NCBI GenBank assembly: GCA_937896015.1
Contig: CALBLR010000298.1
Coordinates: 1 to 13,104, forward strand
Length of the DNA: 13,104 bases
Direction: 5' to 3'
DNA from: an uncultured Prevotellaceae bacterium
GTDB taxonomy: Bacteria; Bacteroidota; Bacteroidia; Bacteroidales; Muribaculaceae
A model generated the notes under the pieces. That model made no database searches, was not told the origin of the DNA, and was given only the letters and a program-made list of their open reading frames with translations. Shown in pieces: positions 5,196 to 13,104 of the stretch; the first letter of the stretch is position 1, and each line of letters starts with the position of its first letter. Both the position numbers and the translations under genes were made by a program.

Positions 5196-7145
5196 ATGCA
5201 AGACGAAAAAATTGAAAGACAAGACGAAATGAGTTTGCCTGAAAACGCATTTCGCGAGCTGAAGCCGGGCGAAAAGTATGTGCCTGTGCTAAAACCCGAC
5301 CGCAGCTATCCCGAGGTGACGCCCTACTCGGTGTCGATGGGCCTGATAATGGCCGTGATATTCAGCGCGGCCGCAGCCTATCTGGGACTGAAGGTGGGCC
5401 AGGTGTTTGAGGCGGCGATTCCCATTGCCATAATCGCGGCTGGCATAGCCAGCGCCACCAAGCGCCGCAACTCGCTGGGCGAGAATGTGATTATCCAGTC
5501 GATTGGCGCCGCATCGGGCATTGTGGTGGCCGGAGCCATATTCACCCTGCCTGCGCTCTACATTCTGCAGGCCAAGTATCCCGAGATCACGGTGAGCTTT
5601 CTTGAGGTGTTTCTGAGCTCGCTGCTGGGCGGTGTGCTGGGCATATTGTTCTTCATTCCGTTCCGCAAATATTTTGTGAGCGACATGCACGGCAAGTTTC
5701 CCTTCCCCGAGGCCACAGCCACCACTCAGGTGCTCATTTCGGGCCAGAAGGGCGGCGAGCAGGCCAAGCCGCTGCTCATTGCCGGCCTTGTGGGCGGCCT
5801 CTACGACTTTGTGCTGAGCACGTTTGGCTGGTGGAAGGAGGTGCTTTCGAGCACTGCCATTCCGGCCATGCAGAGCATCACCGAGCATGCCAAGATGGTG
5901 TTTAAGGTGAACACCGGCGCTGCGGTGCTGGGTCTGGGCTACATTGTGGGCCTGCGCTACAGCTTCATCATATTCGCGGGCAGCGCGTTTGTGTGGTGGG
6001 TGATAGTGCCCCTGATGGGCATGAACCCGAGCTTGGCCGGATCGGCAGCCGAGGAGATATTCAAGGGCGGCGCGCGCTTCATAGGCATTGGCGGCATTGC
6101 CATGAGCGGCGTGATTGGCATCATCAAGTCGTGGGGCGTGATTAAGAGCGCCGTGGGCCTGGCCGGCAAGGCCTTCAGCGGCCAGGAGCAGGTGAAGGTT
6201 GAGCGCCACCAGCGCGACATATCGATGAAGGTGCTGGTGTTTGCGCTGGCAGCCGCTCTGCTGGTGACGCTGGTGTTCTTCTATGTGGGCGTGATCCACA
6301 ACGTGGCCCAGAGCCTTGTGGCCTTTGTGGTGGTGACGGTGATCGCGTTCCTCTTCACCACCGTGGCGGCCAACGCCATAGCCATTGTGGGCAGCAACCC
6401 CGTGTCGGGCATGACGCTGATGACCCTCATCATTGCCTCGGGCATATTTGTGGCTGTGGGCCTGAAAGGCTCGCAGGGCATTGTGGCCTCGATGGTGATA
6501 GGCGGCGTGGTGTGCACAGCGCTGTCGATGGCCGGCGGCATGGTGACCGACATGAAGATTGGCTACTGGATAGGCACCACGCCCGCCAAGCAGCAGACGT
6601 GGAAGTTTGTGGGCACAATTCTCTCGGCCGCCACTGTGGGCGGTGTGATGATAATCCTCAACAAGACCTACGGCTTTGTGGGCGACAACGCCCTGGTGGC
6701 CCCGCAGGCCAACGCCATGGCTGCCGTGATCGACCCCTTGATGATGGGTGGCGAGACACCGTGGCTGCTCTACATTGTGGGCGCCATACTGGCCGTGCTG
6801 CTCAACTGGCTGGGCGTGCCGGCGCTGGCATTCTCGCTGGGCATGTTCATTCCGCTTGAGCTCAACACCCCGCTGCTGGTGGGCGGCATCATCAGCTGGT
6901 TTGTGAGCTCGCGCAGCAAAGACGAGAAGGTGAACAAGGCCCGTCAGGACCGCGGCACACTGCTGGCCTCGGGCTTCATTGCCGGCGGCGCCCTTATGGG
7001 CGTTGTGAGTGCGGCAATGCTATACTTCGGCTTCCAGTACACCAGTCCGCTCAGCGACACTGCAAGCAACTGGCTGGCCGTGGTGATGTATGTGGCACTG
7101 ATTGCCTACCTCACCATATCGTGCATCAAGGCACGCAAAGAGTAA
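5196..7145 (+). CDS. OPT-family oligopeptide transporter
   Basis: A 649-residue integral membrane protein of the OPT (oligopeptide transporter) superfamily, which in bacteria is thought to take up peptides or metal-chelate complexes by proton symport. The N-terminal signature is present: NAFRELKPGEKYVPVLKP (residues 17-34), then YSVSMGLIMAVIFSAAAAYL as the first helix (about 45-63) and GLKVGQVFEAAIPIAI. Other family marks are GKFPFPEATATTQVL (FPFPE at 168-172) and TDMKIGYWIGTTPAKQQTW (from about residue 451). Long hydrophobic segments throughout suggest 14 to 16 transmembrane helices, and the length is normal for bacterial members. ATG 5196 was chosen for its AT-rich upstream sequence; ATG 5229 (MSLPENAFR) is a possible alternative. 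The gene stands alone, with a divergent small gene upstream and a strong terminator downstream. The substrate cannot be told from the sequence. Confidence 0.93.
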   Translation: MQDEKIERQDEMSLPENAFRELKPGEKYVPVLKPDRSYPEVTPYSVSMGLIMAVIFSAAAAYLGLKVGQVFEAAIPIAIIAAGIASATKRRNSLGENVIIQSIGAASGIVVAGAIFTLPALYILQAKYPEITVSFLEVFLSSLLGGVLGILFFIPFRKYFVSDMHGKFPFPEATATTQVLISGQKGGEQAKPLLIAGLVGGLYDFVLSTFGWWKEVLSSTAIPAMQSITEHAKMVFKVNTGAAVLGLGYIVGLRYSFIIFAGSAFVWWVIVPLMGMNPSLAGSAAEEIFKGGARFIGIGGIAMSGVIGIIKSWGVIKSAVGLAGKAFSGQEQVKVERHQRDISMKVLVFALAAALLVTLVFFYVGVIHNVAQSLVAFVVVTVIAFLFTTVAANAIAIVGSNPVSGMTLMTLIIASGIFVAVGLKGSQGIVASMVIGGVVCTALSMAGGMVTDMKIGYWIGTTPAKQQTWKFVGTILSAATVGGVMIILNKTYGFVGDNALVAPQANAMAAVIDPLMMGGETPWLLYIVGAILAVLLNWLGVPALAFSLGMFIPLELNTPLLVGGIISWFVSSRSKDEKVNKARQDRGTLLASGFIAGGALMGVVSAAMLYFGFQYTSPLSDTASNWLAVVMYVALIAYLTISCIKARKE

Positions 7146-7176
7146 GGCCACGCTTCGCCCCTCCCTAATACGCATA

Positions 7177-7222
7177 AGGCCGGCCAGCCCCCGTCATGGA
7201 GGCTGGCCGGCCTCTTTTTTTT
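7177..7222 (+). terminator. Strong rho-independent terminator after the OPT gene
   Basis: A perfect 13-bp GC-rich stem (7177-7189 with 7201-7213), an 11-nt loop and a run of eight T. It separates the transporter from the giant surface protein gene. Confidence 0.9.
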
Positions 7223-7334
7223 GAGGTTGCGCATTGCAAGAGCGAATCGCTAATATTTACAGTGGTATTTTCTACAATTCGTTTGACTTCATAAGCAGCA
7301 CACGGCAAAAAAGTTTCATTTTTAAGTTGAATTA

Positions 7335-7365
7335 TTGTCCCATTATGTTTTTTTGTATAAATTTG
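7335..7365 (+). promoter_or_regulatory. Promoter of the GLUG surface protein gene
   Basis: TTG at 7335-7337, a 20-nt spacer and TAAATTTG at 7358-7365 match the Bacteroidetes promoter pattern. Transcription should start near 7371, giving a leader of about 44 nt that is almost pure A/T with no Shine-Dalgarno. The 110 bp between the terminator and this promoter (7223-7334) are AT-rich and hold no gene I can see. Confidence 0.75.
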
Positions 7366-7414
7366 CATATTCGTAAAAACATATATTTTTGTTAACTTTT
7401 AATTTATTTTCTCT

Positions 7415-10400
7415 ATGACGAAGAAGTTACTTTTCGGTTTGCTCCTGACATCGATGGCCGTCACGGCCACCCAGGCGCAAACGCAGGTCATTGAGCAGGC
7501 GGCACAGCTGCGCAGCATCACCAGCCATGGTGGTGCAGGCGCCACAGTCGCGGCCAGCTCAACAGCCTCGCAAGATGCCGAAGCCGTCAAGGTGATACAG
7601 GCCAAGATTGCCCAAAGCAGGCAAGCGGGCCAGCCCAAGGCGGCGGTGGCAACCGTTGAAGAGAGCGTGAAAGCCGAACGGGCAAAAGGCCTCGGACAGC
7701 CTGCGGGCAAGTACACGGCCGGCTCGTGGCAAGTGACCAACAAGGGCGGAGCGCGCCGAGCATCAAAGGCGCCGGCAACCTTGCCCGATGTGCTGCACGC
7801 GGCGGAATACGACACCAAGTATTCCGACGGCACCACCACGGTGAGCGGCATTGCAACCTTCAAGAAGACCGATGACACGCACGCAGTGCTCTACAACCTG
7901 TGGGGCCTGAGCGACACGCTGCAGTGCACCTACGACCAGGCGGCAGGCACCGTGGCCGTGACACCGGCAAAAATCTACGACCACTCAACCTACGGTCCCG
8001 TGTGGGCATGCTCGATGGACCTGAACAAGCGCGTGTACAGCACGTCGACCCCTATCACGGGCACAATTGGTGCCGACGGCACCATCACACTGGGCTCATG
8101 GGGCGTGATAGTGACCACGGGCGAGTCGCAGGGCGGCTCGTTTGGCATTTTCAGCAAAAGTGAGTTCCGGCCCACAAATGCCACAATAAGCGAGACGATT
8201 TACAACGGCAAGTCGGCTACCAACACCGACTCGGTGCGCACCTATCCGGTGTATATCAACCAGACATATGACAACCAGGTGGACATTGTGAACTTCACCA
8301 ATAATGGAGCCGTGGTGAAAATGCGTCTCAAGCCAGACAAGTCGGTCAGCATATCACCTCAGCGCATATTCACCAACATGCTCTATGGTCCGTTTAACTG
8401 CTATCCAGCCAACTGGGCCAAGAGCAAGAGCGCACAAAAGGGCAACATGCTGGGCACAGGCACCGACACCGAGATTAACTTTGGCAACTATGGTGTGTTC
8501 TGCGAGGCAAGCCCATCCACTCGCGCCCTTGGCGTGCTGTCGGCCACAATAAAGTTTAACAGCGGCGTGGTGAAATATCCCACGCCTTCGGTTCAAGACT
8601 GGAAAGGCGACGGCACCGAAGCGTCTCCATTTATAATAAGCACCCCCTCACAGCTCAACGCATTTGCCGACGATGTGAACAACGGCAATGACTACAAGGG
8701 CAAATATGTGAAGCTGGGTAACGACCTCGACCTCAGCAACTCAACCAGGGCCTACACGCCAGTCGGCACTGAGGACGCGCCATTTCGCGGCTCGTTTAAC
8801 GGCGGCGGCAACATGGTTAAAAATCTTTACATCAATGTTGGCGCAGAAGGCTACCAAGGCCTGTTTGGCGTAGCCGACACCACCAGCAGCATAAGCAACC
8901 TGAAGATGCAAGACGCCACCATTGTCACAGCTGGCACATACGCCGGAACAGTGGCAGGCAAATGCTCGGGCACAATGACCGACATCACCGTTGACGGCAG
9001 TAAAATCACAGCCACAGGCTACGGAGCCGCTGGCGTAGTGGGATACTTCAACGGCCCGAAACTAACCAACTGCCAGTTTGACGGCAGCATCACCGGAGCC
9101 GGAGAAAACGGCGGTGTGGCCGGCACAATAGCCGGATATGCCGTGGCCAGCAACCTTGCAGCCCACGGCTCGATTACAGTGACAAGCCTGGCCAGCTCGA
9201 TGTGGAAATCACTCGGCGGCGTGGCAGGCTCGCTTCTTCCGGGCAAGCAATGCAACTCGCTTCTCACCGACAGCTACAGCGACATGCAACTCACCGACAA
9301 AAGCGGCAACGCATACGTTGGCGGCGTGGTTGGCGAAGTGCTCGACGCCACGCTGCAACGCAGTTTCAACGCAGGCCCCATCAGTGCAGCCTCAACCACG
9401 AGCAGCTCAAGCACCAAGGGTGCAGTAGGCGGTGTGGCCGGAGATGTGTATGGCGGCAATGTATATGACTGCTACAACGGCAACTTGGTGCTGAACTCAG
9501 GCAACTCCACCAGCGTGGGCGGCGTGATTGGCTACATTCCCAACCCGTCGTACACCACCGATACGCACGGCAACAAAGAATATTCATATCTGTCGAACGT
9601 GAAGCGCTGCTTCAACTACGGCCAAGTGCGCAACGGAGCCGTGTATGAGAAAATGGGCGTGTATGGCACCGCCTACAGCGACAGCATATTCACCGATGTG
9701 TATCACGACCAGCAAATGGTGGGCACCATAATGCCAGCATCTGCAAAACGCATGGAACAGACCACAGCGCAGCTCACCAGCGGCAAGGCATACAACGGGT
9801 TTGACGCCAGCGTGTGGACATTCACCAACGGCCTGTATCCGCGCCTTAAAGCAATGGAGAGCACTAACGCGGCCTATCTAAGCGCAGCTCCCATCAGTTT
9901 CAAGAATGGTGAGAATGTAACCAAAGTGCGCAGCACATTCAAGGTGTCGACAGCCAACGACATTTATTGGAAACTCTACAACGGCTCAACCTTTGCCGAC
10001 GAGACGTCAGGCCTTAAAATAGCCGGCGACTCTGTGACAGTGAAGAGCACATATTCCAACGAGGTGCTGGTGGCTCTGTCGAAAGCCGACAACAGCATAG
10101 TGAAAATGTATTCACTCGCAACCGTCAACCCGACGCTTTTCAGCGGCTCAGGCACTGAGGCCGACCCGTATCTGATTAAGAGCAAGGCCGACCTTGAGGC
10201 TATGGACGAGGGCATCTCGAAATATGGCCAGACGTTCAAGGGCGACTTCTTCAAGCAGACCAACGACATCGACGCCACAGGTTTCGGCGGCATTGGCATG
10301 GGCGGCAACAGCGCGCGCCAGTTCAACGCCACCTACGACGGCAGGGGCCATGCAATCCACAACCTGAAAATTGACGGTGTGGTGTATGGAGCCGACGGCA

Positions 10401-13104
10401 AGGCCGACAACAAGCAATCGCTCATTGCAGTGTCGCTTTTCGGCTTTATCGGAACAAATGGCACAGTGAAAAACCTGGCCATGGCCAGCGACTGCTCATT
10501 CAAAGCCTACAACTACGCATCGGGCATCGCAGCCGTCAACTACGGCCGCGTGACCAACTGCAAGAACTATGCCGATGTGACCACATCATACAACTACGCA
10601 GGCGGCGTGGTTGCCCTCAACCAGCCCGATGCAGTGGTAGACGGCTGCTACAATGCGGGCCACATCCTCACCGGCAACTCGTATGCCGCCGGTATCGCGG
10701 CCTACTCGCTGGGAACAGTGCAGTATTGCCAAAACGACGGATACATTGAAGGCGACAGTGTGGATGCAAGCCACAAGGCCAACAGCCAGTATCAAGTGGC
10801 CGGCATTGTGGCCACCAATGGTTCGGAAAGCCTGATTCGCGGCAACATAAACTCCGGCTCAATCTATGCCAACCGCACAGTGGGCGGCATCACCACCGCA
10901 GCTGTGCAAAAAGGCACCATCGAGCATAACATCAACTACGGCACCGTGGAGCGCAGCAAAGCAGGCGACGCCGCACGCGGAGCAGTGCTTGCCACTGCGC
11001 CTGGCGCATCGTATGCCGTGGCCAACAACTACTACGACGCTCAGATAGGATACTATGGCGCGGCAGCCAGCTCATCAATTGGCGGCGCCACAGGGGTTAA
11101 CACAAGCGTTCTCACAAGCGGCAAGGCCATAGAGGGCTTCGAGTCAGACCGCTACGACTGGAGCGAAGGCCTGTATCCCGTAATCAAAGCGTTCAAGGAC
11201 GAGCCGGCAGCCATTGCCAACCGCAAAATGGTGGTCACATTCGCTGACGGCCAAAACGCCGATGACGTATACACCGACGCCACACTCTACAAAGCCAGCG
11301 ACCTGCAGTGGGCACTGGAAAGCGGCAAAAACTTCATTGCTGCCAACGGGGTGCTGAAGGTGAACCTCACAGCCGACACCACATCGCTGCGCGACGTGCT
11401 CACAGCCAAAGTGGGCAACTACAGCAAGGTGATTGCATTGCGCGCAATGCCCAACGTGTTTGAGGGTCAAGGCACTGCCGACGAACCTTTCCTGATTAAG
11501 AGCAAAGACGACATGCTGAAGCTGGCCAAGTTCACCAACACTGAAGCCTACCCGTTCAGCGGACGCCACTTCAAGGTGCTTAACGACATTGACTTCGGCA
11601 GCACCACCTATGAGTGCGTGGGCGTGGATGCAGGCAGCTTCAACGGCGACTTCAACGGCAACGGCAAGAAATTCCTGAACATCAACAACACATACACAAG
11701 CACCCAGAGCAACCGAGGCCTGTTTGGCAACGTGGGCCCGCAAGGAGCCGTGCACGACCTGACAGTGGCAAGCGGCACCATCACCAGCTACCGCTACAAC
11801 GGCGCCGTGGCCGGCAATGTGTATGGCAAGGTGTATAACTGCCAGAACTATGCAAACATCTACTCAGAGAGCAGCGCGGCTGCCGGCATCGCCGGATATG
11901 TGAAAAACGGCGGATCGGTGGTCAACTGCCAGAACCACGGCAAAGTTGACTCAAAGGGCAACTACCTGGCCGGCATCGCCTATTACGTTGAAAAAGGCGC
12001 ACTGGTGGAGAATTGCGAGAACGACACTACAATTGGCTATGAGAAGAAGAATGGCGTGGGCGGCATTGCAACCTACAGCTACGGAACAATTCGCAACTGC
12101 GTCAATAAAGGCACGCTCGCAGGACTCTCGACCATAGGCGGCATTCTGGCCAACTCTTACGGCGGCGACTCGATTCTGTATTGCACCAACGAGGGCGAGA
12201 TTCAATCAACCGGCAGCAGTGTGGGCGGCATTCTGGGCACAGGCAGGAAATCACTTGCCCCCGTTGTGATCACCGGATGCCACAACACCGCAGCCGTGAC
12301 CGGCAAGGGCTACCTTGGCGGCGTGGCCGGACGCCTGTATGAAGGCTCAGTGCTCACCGACTGCTACAACACCGGCGACGTGACAAGCATCTCATCGACC
12401 AACATTGGCGGTGTGGCAGGAGCTCTGGCCGGTGGCAACGGCTATGTGTCGAGCATGACACGCTGCTACAACACCGGCAACATAATCAGCGCCGGCCAAT
12501 ATACCGGCGGCGTGGTTGGCGACAACGATGAAGAGACCTACTACGAAGACTGCTACAACACTGGCGACATCATCAGCAGCGCCAAGTATGCAGCCGGATT
12601 TGCAGGAGGCATGAGCGGCAAGGCCGTGAACTGCTACAACACCGGCAATGTGGAGGCCTCGGGCTACGGCATTGGCGGCTTCGGCGGCATTGGCGGCGGC
12701 GAAATCCACAACTGCTTCAACCTGGGCAACGTGACCTCGACAAGCGCAGCCAACAGCTATGGCGTGGCTGGCGGCCTTTGGGGCTACGGACGCTGCAAGA
12801 TATACAACAGCTACAACATGGGCAAGGTGTCGGGCCAAGGCTATGTGGGCGGCATTGCCGGCGGCACATTCGACGGCTTCACTTTGGTGAATTCGTATAA
12901 CGCAGGCGAAATCGCCACTCCCGACACCATCCACAGCGGCAACATTTGTCCTATCAACAACGACAAGGAGCTCTACCTCACCAACGTGTATTACGACACC
13001 GACGTGAACAAGGGCTTCACCCCGTCGAACACCGATGCCCTGGCCAAGGGCGTGAGCACCCGCGACCTTACGCTGTGCAACGCGCTTGAGGGCGACACCG
13101 TGTT
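7415..13104 (+). CDS. Giant exported GLUG-repeat surface protein (partial at right edge)
   Basis: The frame is open for 1896 codons from ATG 7415 to the window end, with no stop. MTKKLLFGLLLTSMAVTATQ is a signal peptide, with likely cleavage after Ala21. Residues 22 to about 130 are Ala/Gln/Lys-rich and low in complexity. About 130-397 form one or more beta domains of unknown type (including GTVAVTPAKIYDHSTYG and ITLGSWGVIVTTGE). Three large modules then start at about residues 398, 911 and 1351, each opening with a G-x-GT-x3-P-(F/Y)-(L/I)-I entry motif and a (L/I)xND(L/I)D segment. Each contains GLUG-type rungs such as GGVAG, GYQGLFG and DCYNTGDV, predicted to form a right-handed beta-helix. 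Modules 1 and 2 end in a GLYP cap and are followed by a sandwich-like spacer domain. Such proteins sit on the cell surface and often act in adhesion or glycan contact. An enzymatic role is not excluded, but no catalytic motif is visible. Confidence 0.92.
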   Translation, partial: MTKKLLFGLLLTSMAVTATQAQTQVIEQAAQLRSITSHGGAGATVAASSTASQDAEAVKVIQAKIAQSRQAGQPKAAVATVEESVKAERAKGLGQPAGKYTAGSWQVTNKGGARRASKAPATLPDVLHAAEYDTKYSDGTTTVSGIATFKKTDDTHAVLYNLWGLSDTLQCTYDQAAGTVAVTPAKIYDHSTYGPVWACSMDLNKRVYSTSTPITGTIGADGTITLGSWGVIVTTGESQGGSFGIFSKSEFRPTNATISETIYNGKSATNTDSVRTYPVYINQTYDNQVDIVNFTNNGAVVKMRLKPDKSVSISPQRIFTNMLYGPFNCYPANWAKSKSAQKGNMLGTGTDTEINFGNYGVFCEASPSTRALGVLSATIKFNSGVVKYPTPSVQDWKGDGTEASPFIISTPSQLNAFADDVNNGNDYKGKYVKLGNDLDLSNSTRAYTPVGTEDAPFRGSFNGGGNMVKNLYINVGAEGYQGLFGVADTTSSISNLKMQDATIVTAGTYAGTVAGKCSGTMTDITVDGSKITATGYGAAGVVGYFNGPKLTNCQFDGSITGAGENGGVAGTIAGYAVASNLAAHGSITVTSLASSMWKSLGGVAGSLLPGKQCNSLLTDSYSDMQLTDKSGNAYVGGVVGEVLDATLQRSFNAGPISAASTTSSSSTKGAVGGVAGDVYGGNVYDCYNGNLVLNSGNSTSVGGVIGYIPNPSYTTDTHGNKEYSYLSNVKRCFNYGQVRNGAVYEKMGVYGTAYSDSIFTDVYHDQQMVGTIMPASAKRMEQTTAQLTSGKAYNGFDASVWTFTNGLYPRLKAMESTNAAYLSAAPISFKNGENVTKVRSTFKVSTANDIYWKLYNGSTFADETSGLKIAGDSVTVKSTYSNEVLVALSKADNSIVKMYSLATVNPTLFSGSGTEADPYLIKSKADLEAMDEGISKYGQTFKGDFFKQTNDIDATGFGGIGMGGNSARQFNATYDGRGHAIHNLKIDGVVYGADGKADNKQSLIAVSLFGFIGTNGTVKNLAMASDCSFKAYNYASGIAAVNYGRVTNCKNYADVTTSYNYAGGVVALNQPDAVVDGCYNAGHILTGNSYAAGIAAYSLGTVQYCQNDGYIEGDSVDASHKANSQYQVAGIVATNGSESLIRGNINSGSIYANRTVGGITTAAVQKGTIEHNINYGTVERSKAGDAARGAVLATAPGASYAVANNYYDAQIGYYGAAASSSIGGATGVNTSVLTSGKAIEGFESDRYDWSEGLYPVIKAFKDEPAAIANRKMVVTFADGQNADDVYTDATLYKASDLQWALESGKNFIAANGVLKVNLTADTTSLRDVLTAKVGNYSKVIALRAMPNVFEGQGTADEPFLIKSKDDMLKLAKFTNTEAYPFSGRHFKVLNDIDFGSTTYECVGVDAGSFNGDFNGNGKKFLNINNTYTSTQSNRGLFGNVGPQGAVHDLTVASGTITSYRYNGAVAGNVYGKVYNCQNYANIYSESSAAAGIAGYVKNGGSVVNCQNHGKVDSKGNYLAGIAYYVEKGALVENCENDTTIGYEKKNGVGGIATYSYGTIRNCVNKGTLAGLSTIGGILANSYGGDSILYCTNEGEIQSTGSSVGGILGTGRKSLAPVVITGCHNTAAVTGKGYLGGVAGRLYEGSVLTDCYNTGDVTSISSTNIGGVAGALAGGNGYVSSMTRCYNTGNIISAGQYTGGVVGDNDEETYYEDCYNTGDIISSAKYAAGFAGGMSGKAVNCYNTGNVEASGYGIGGFGGIGGGEIHNCFNLGNVTSTSAANSYGVAGGLWGYGRCKIYNSYNMGKVSGQGYVGGIAGGTFDGFTLVNSYNAGEIATPDTIHSGNICPINNDKELYLTNVYYDTDVNKGFTPSNTDALAKGVSTRDLTLCNALEGDTV
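8606..9850 (+). repeat. GLUG beta-helix module 1
   Basis: Residues about 398-812 of the surface protein. It opens with GDGTEASPFIISTPSQL and VKLGNDLDLSN, has FRGSFNGGGNMVKNLYI and GYQGLFG, then irregular rungs (NCQFDGSI, RSFNAGPI, DCYNGNLV, RCFNYGQV). It closes with DVYHDQQM, LTSGKAYNGFD and GLYPRLK. Confidence 0.8.
10145..11188 (+). repeat. GLUG beta-helix module 2
   Basis: Residues about 911-1258. It opens with GSGTEADPYLIKSKADL and FKQTNDIDATG, then FNATYDGRGHAIHNLKI and SLFGFIG. Rungs include NCKNYADV, GCYNAGHI, YCQNDGYI and HNINYGTV. It closes with NNYYDAQIGYYG, VLTSGKAIEGF and GLYPVIK, so it shares both ends with module 1. Confidence 0.8.
11465..13104 (+). repeat. GLUG beta-helix module 3 (open at right edge)
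   Basis: Residues from about 1351 to the window end. It opens with GQGTADEPFLIKSKDDM and FKVLNDIDFGS, then FNGDFNGNGKKFLNI and NRGLFG. About thirteen regular rungs follow, from NCQNYANI through DCYNTGDV, RCYNTGNI and NCYNTGNV to NSYNAGEI. The cap NVYYDTDVNKGF has started, so the expected GLYP end should lie shortly after 13104. Confidence 0.8.

Noticed and set aside
5289..6299. A 336-codon minus-strand frame inside the OPT transporter gene
   Set aside because: Same cause: a His/Gln/Ala-rich nonsense product opposite a well-conserved membrane protein.
7223..7414. Possible invertible (phase-variable) promoter upstream of the surface protein gene
   Set aside because: Invertible promoters are common for Bacteroidales surface genes, but I found no inverted repeat flanking the promoter at 7335-7365. 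The region is simply AT-rich.
8000..13104. CRISPR-like array, suggested by recurring short repeats in the right part
   Set aside because: The repeats are in frame, imperfect and spaced by codon multiples inside a continuous coding sequence. They encode beta-helix rungs.

Overview
The window looks like chromosomal DNA from a Bacteroidales bacterium. A gut commensal of the Muribaculaceae/Prevotella type is my best guess, but the exact taxon cannot be fixed from the sequence. Supporting evidence: genes lack Shine-Dalgarno leaders, several promoters match the Bacteroidetes -33 TTG / -7 TAnnTTTG pattern, pyrG is followed by a Bacteroidetes-type yidC, one protein ends in a type-IX-secretion-like C-terminal domain, and there is a GLUG-type surface protein. 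Coding DNA is GC-rich with strong G/C at third positions; intergenic DNA is clearly AT-richer.

Layout. Positions 1-399 hold the C-terminal part of CTP synthase (pyrG). After 82 bp comes yidC (membrane insertase). Its reading frame is broken near 2366-2370: the second half of the last transmembrane helix is missing, and the normal basic tail (2370-2513) continues in another frame before a strong terminator (2541-2595). A promoter at about 2657-2687 drives a 399-residue exported protein of unknown function with a sorting-type C-terminus (2761-3960), followed by two hairpins. Positions 4054-4621 hold no credible gene. They contain a 384-bp imperfect palindromic element (4151-4534) with three hairpins repeated in mirror order in each arm. 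On the minus strand lie tRNA-Arg(ACG) (4622-4698) and a 67-residue tail-anchored small protein (4788-4991), each with a good promoter. Divergent from these is a 649-residue OPT-family oligopeptide transporter (5196-7145) with its own terminator. The rest, from 7415 to the window edge, is one giant open reading frame (at least 1896 codons) for an exported GLUG-repeat surface protein that is still open at 13104.

How the parts relate. The left end is housekeeping (nucleotide synthesis, membrane protein insertion, tRNA, peptide uptake). The two secreted proteins are cell-envelope or adhesion-type accessory genes. Each unit appears to be transcribed separately, because strong hairpin terminators separate most of them.

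Points most worth a second look are the out-of-frame lesion in a normally essential yidC, the undescribed-looking palindromic element with compensatory stem changes, and the regular three-module architecture of the giant GLUG protein, with entry motifs, caps and spacer domains.
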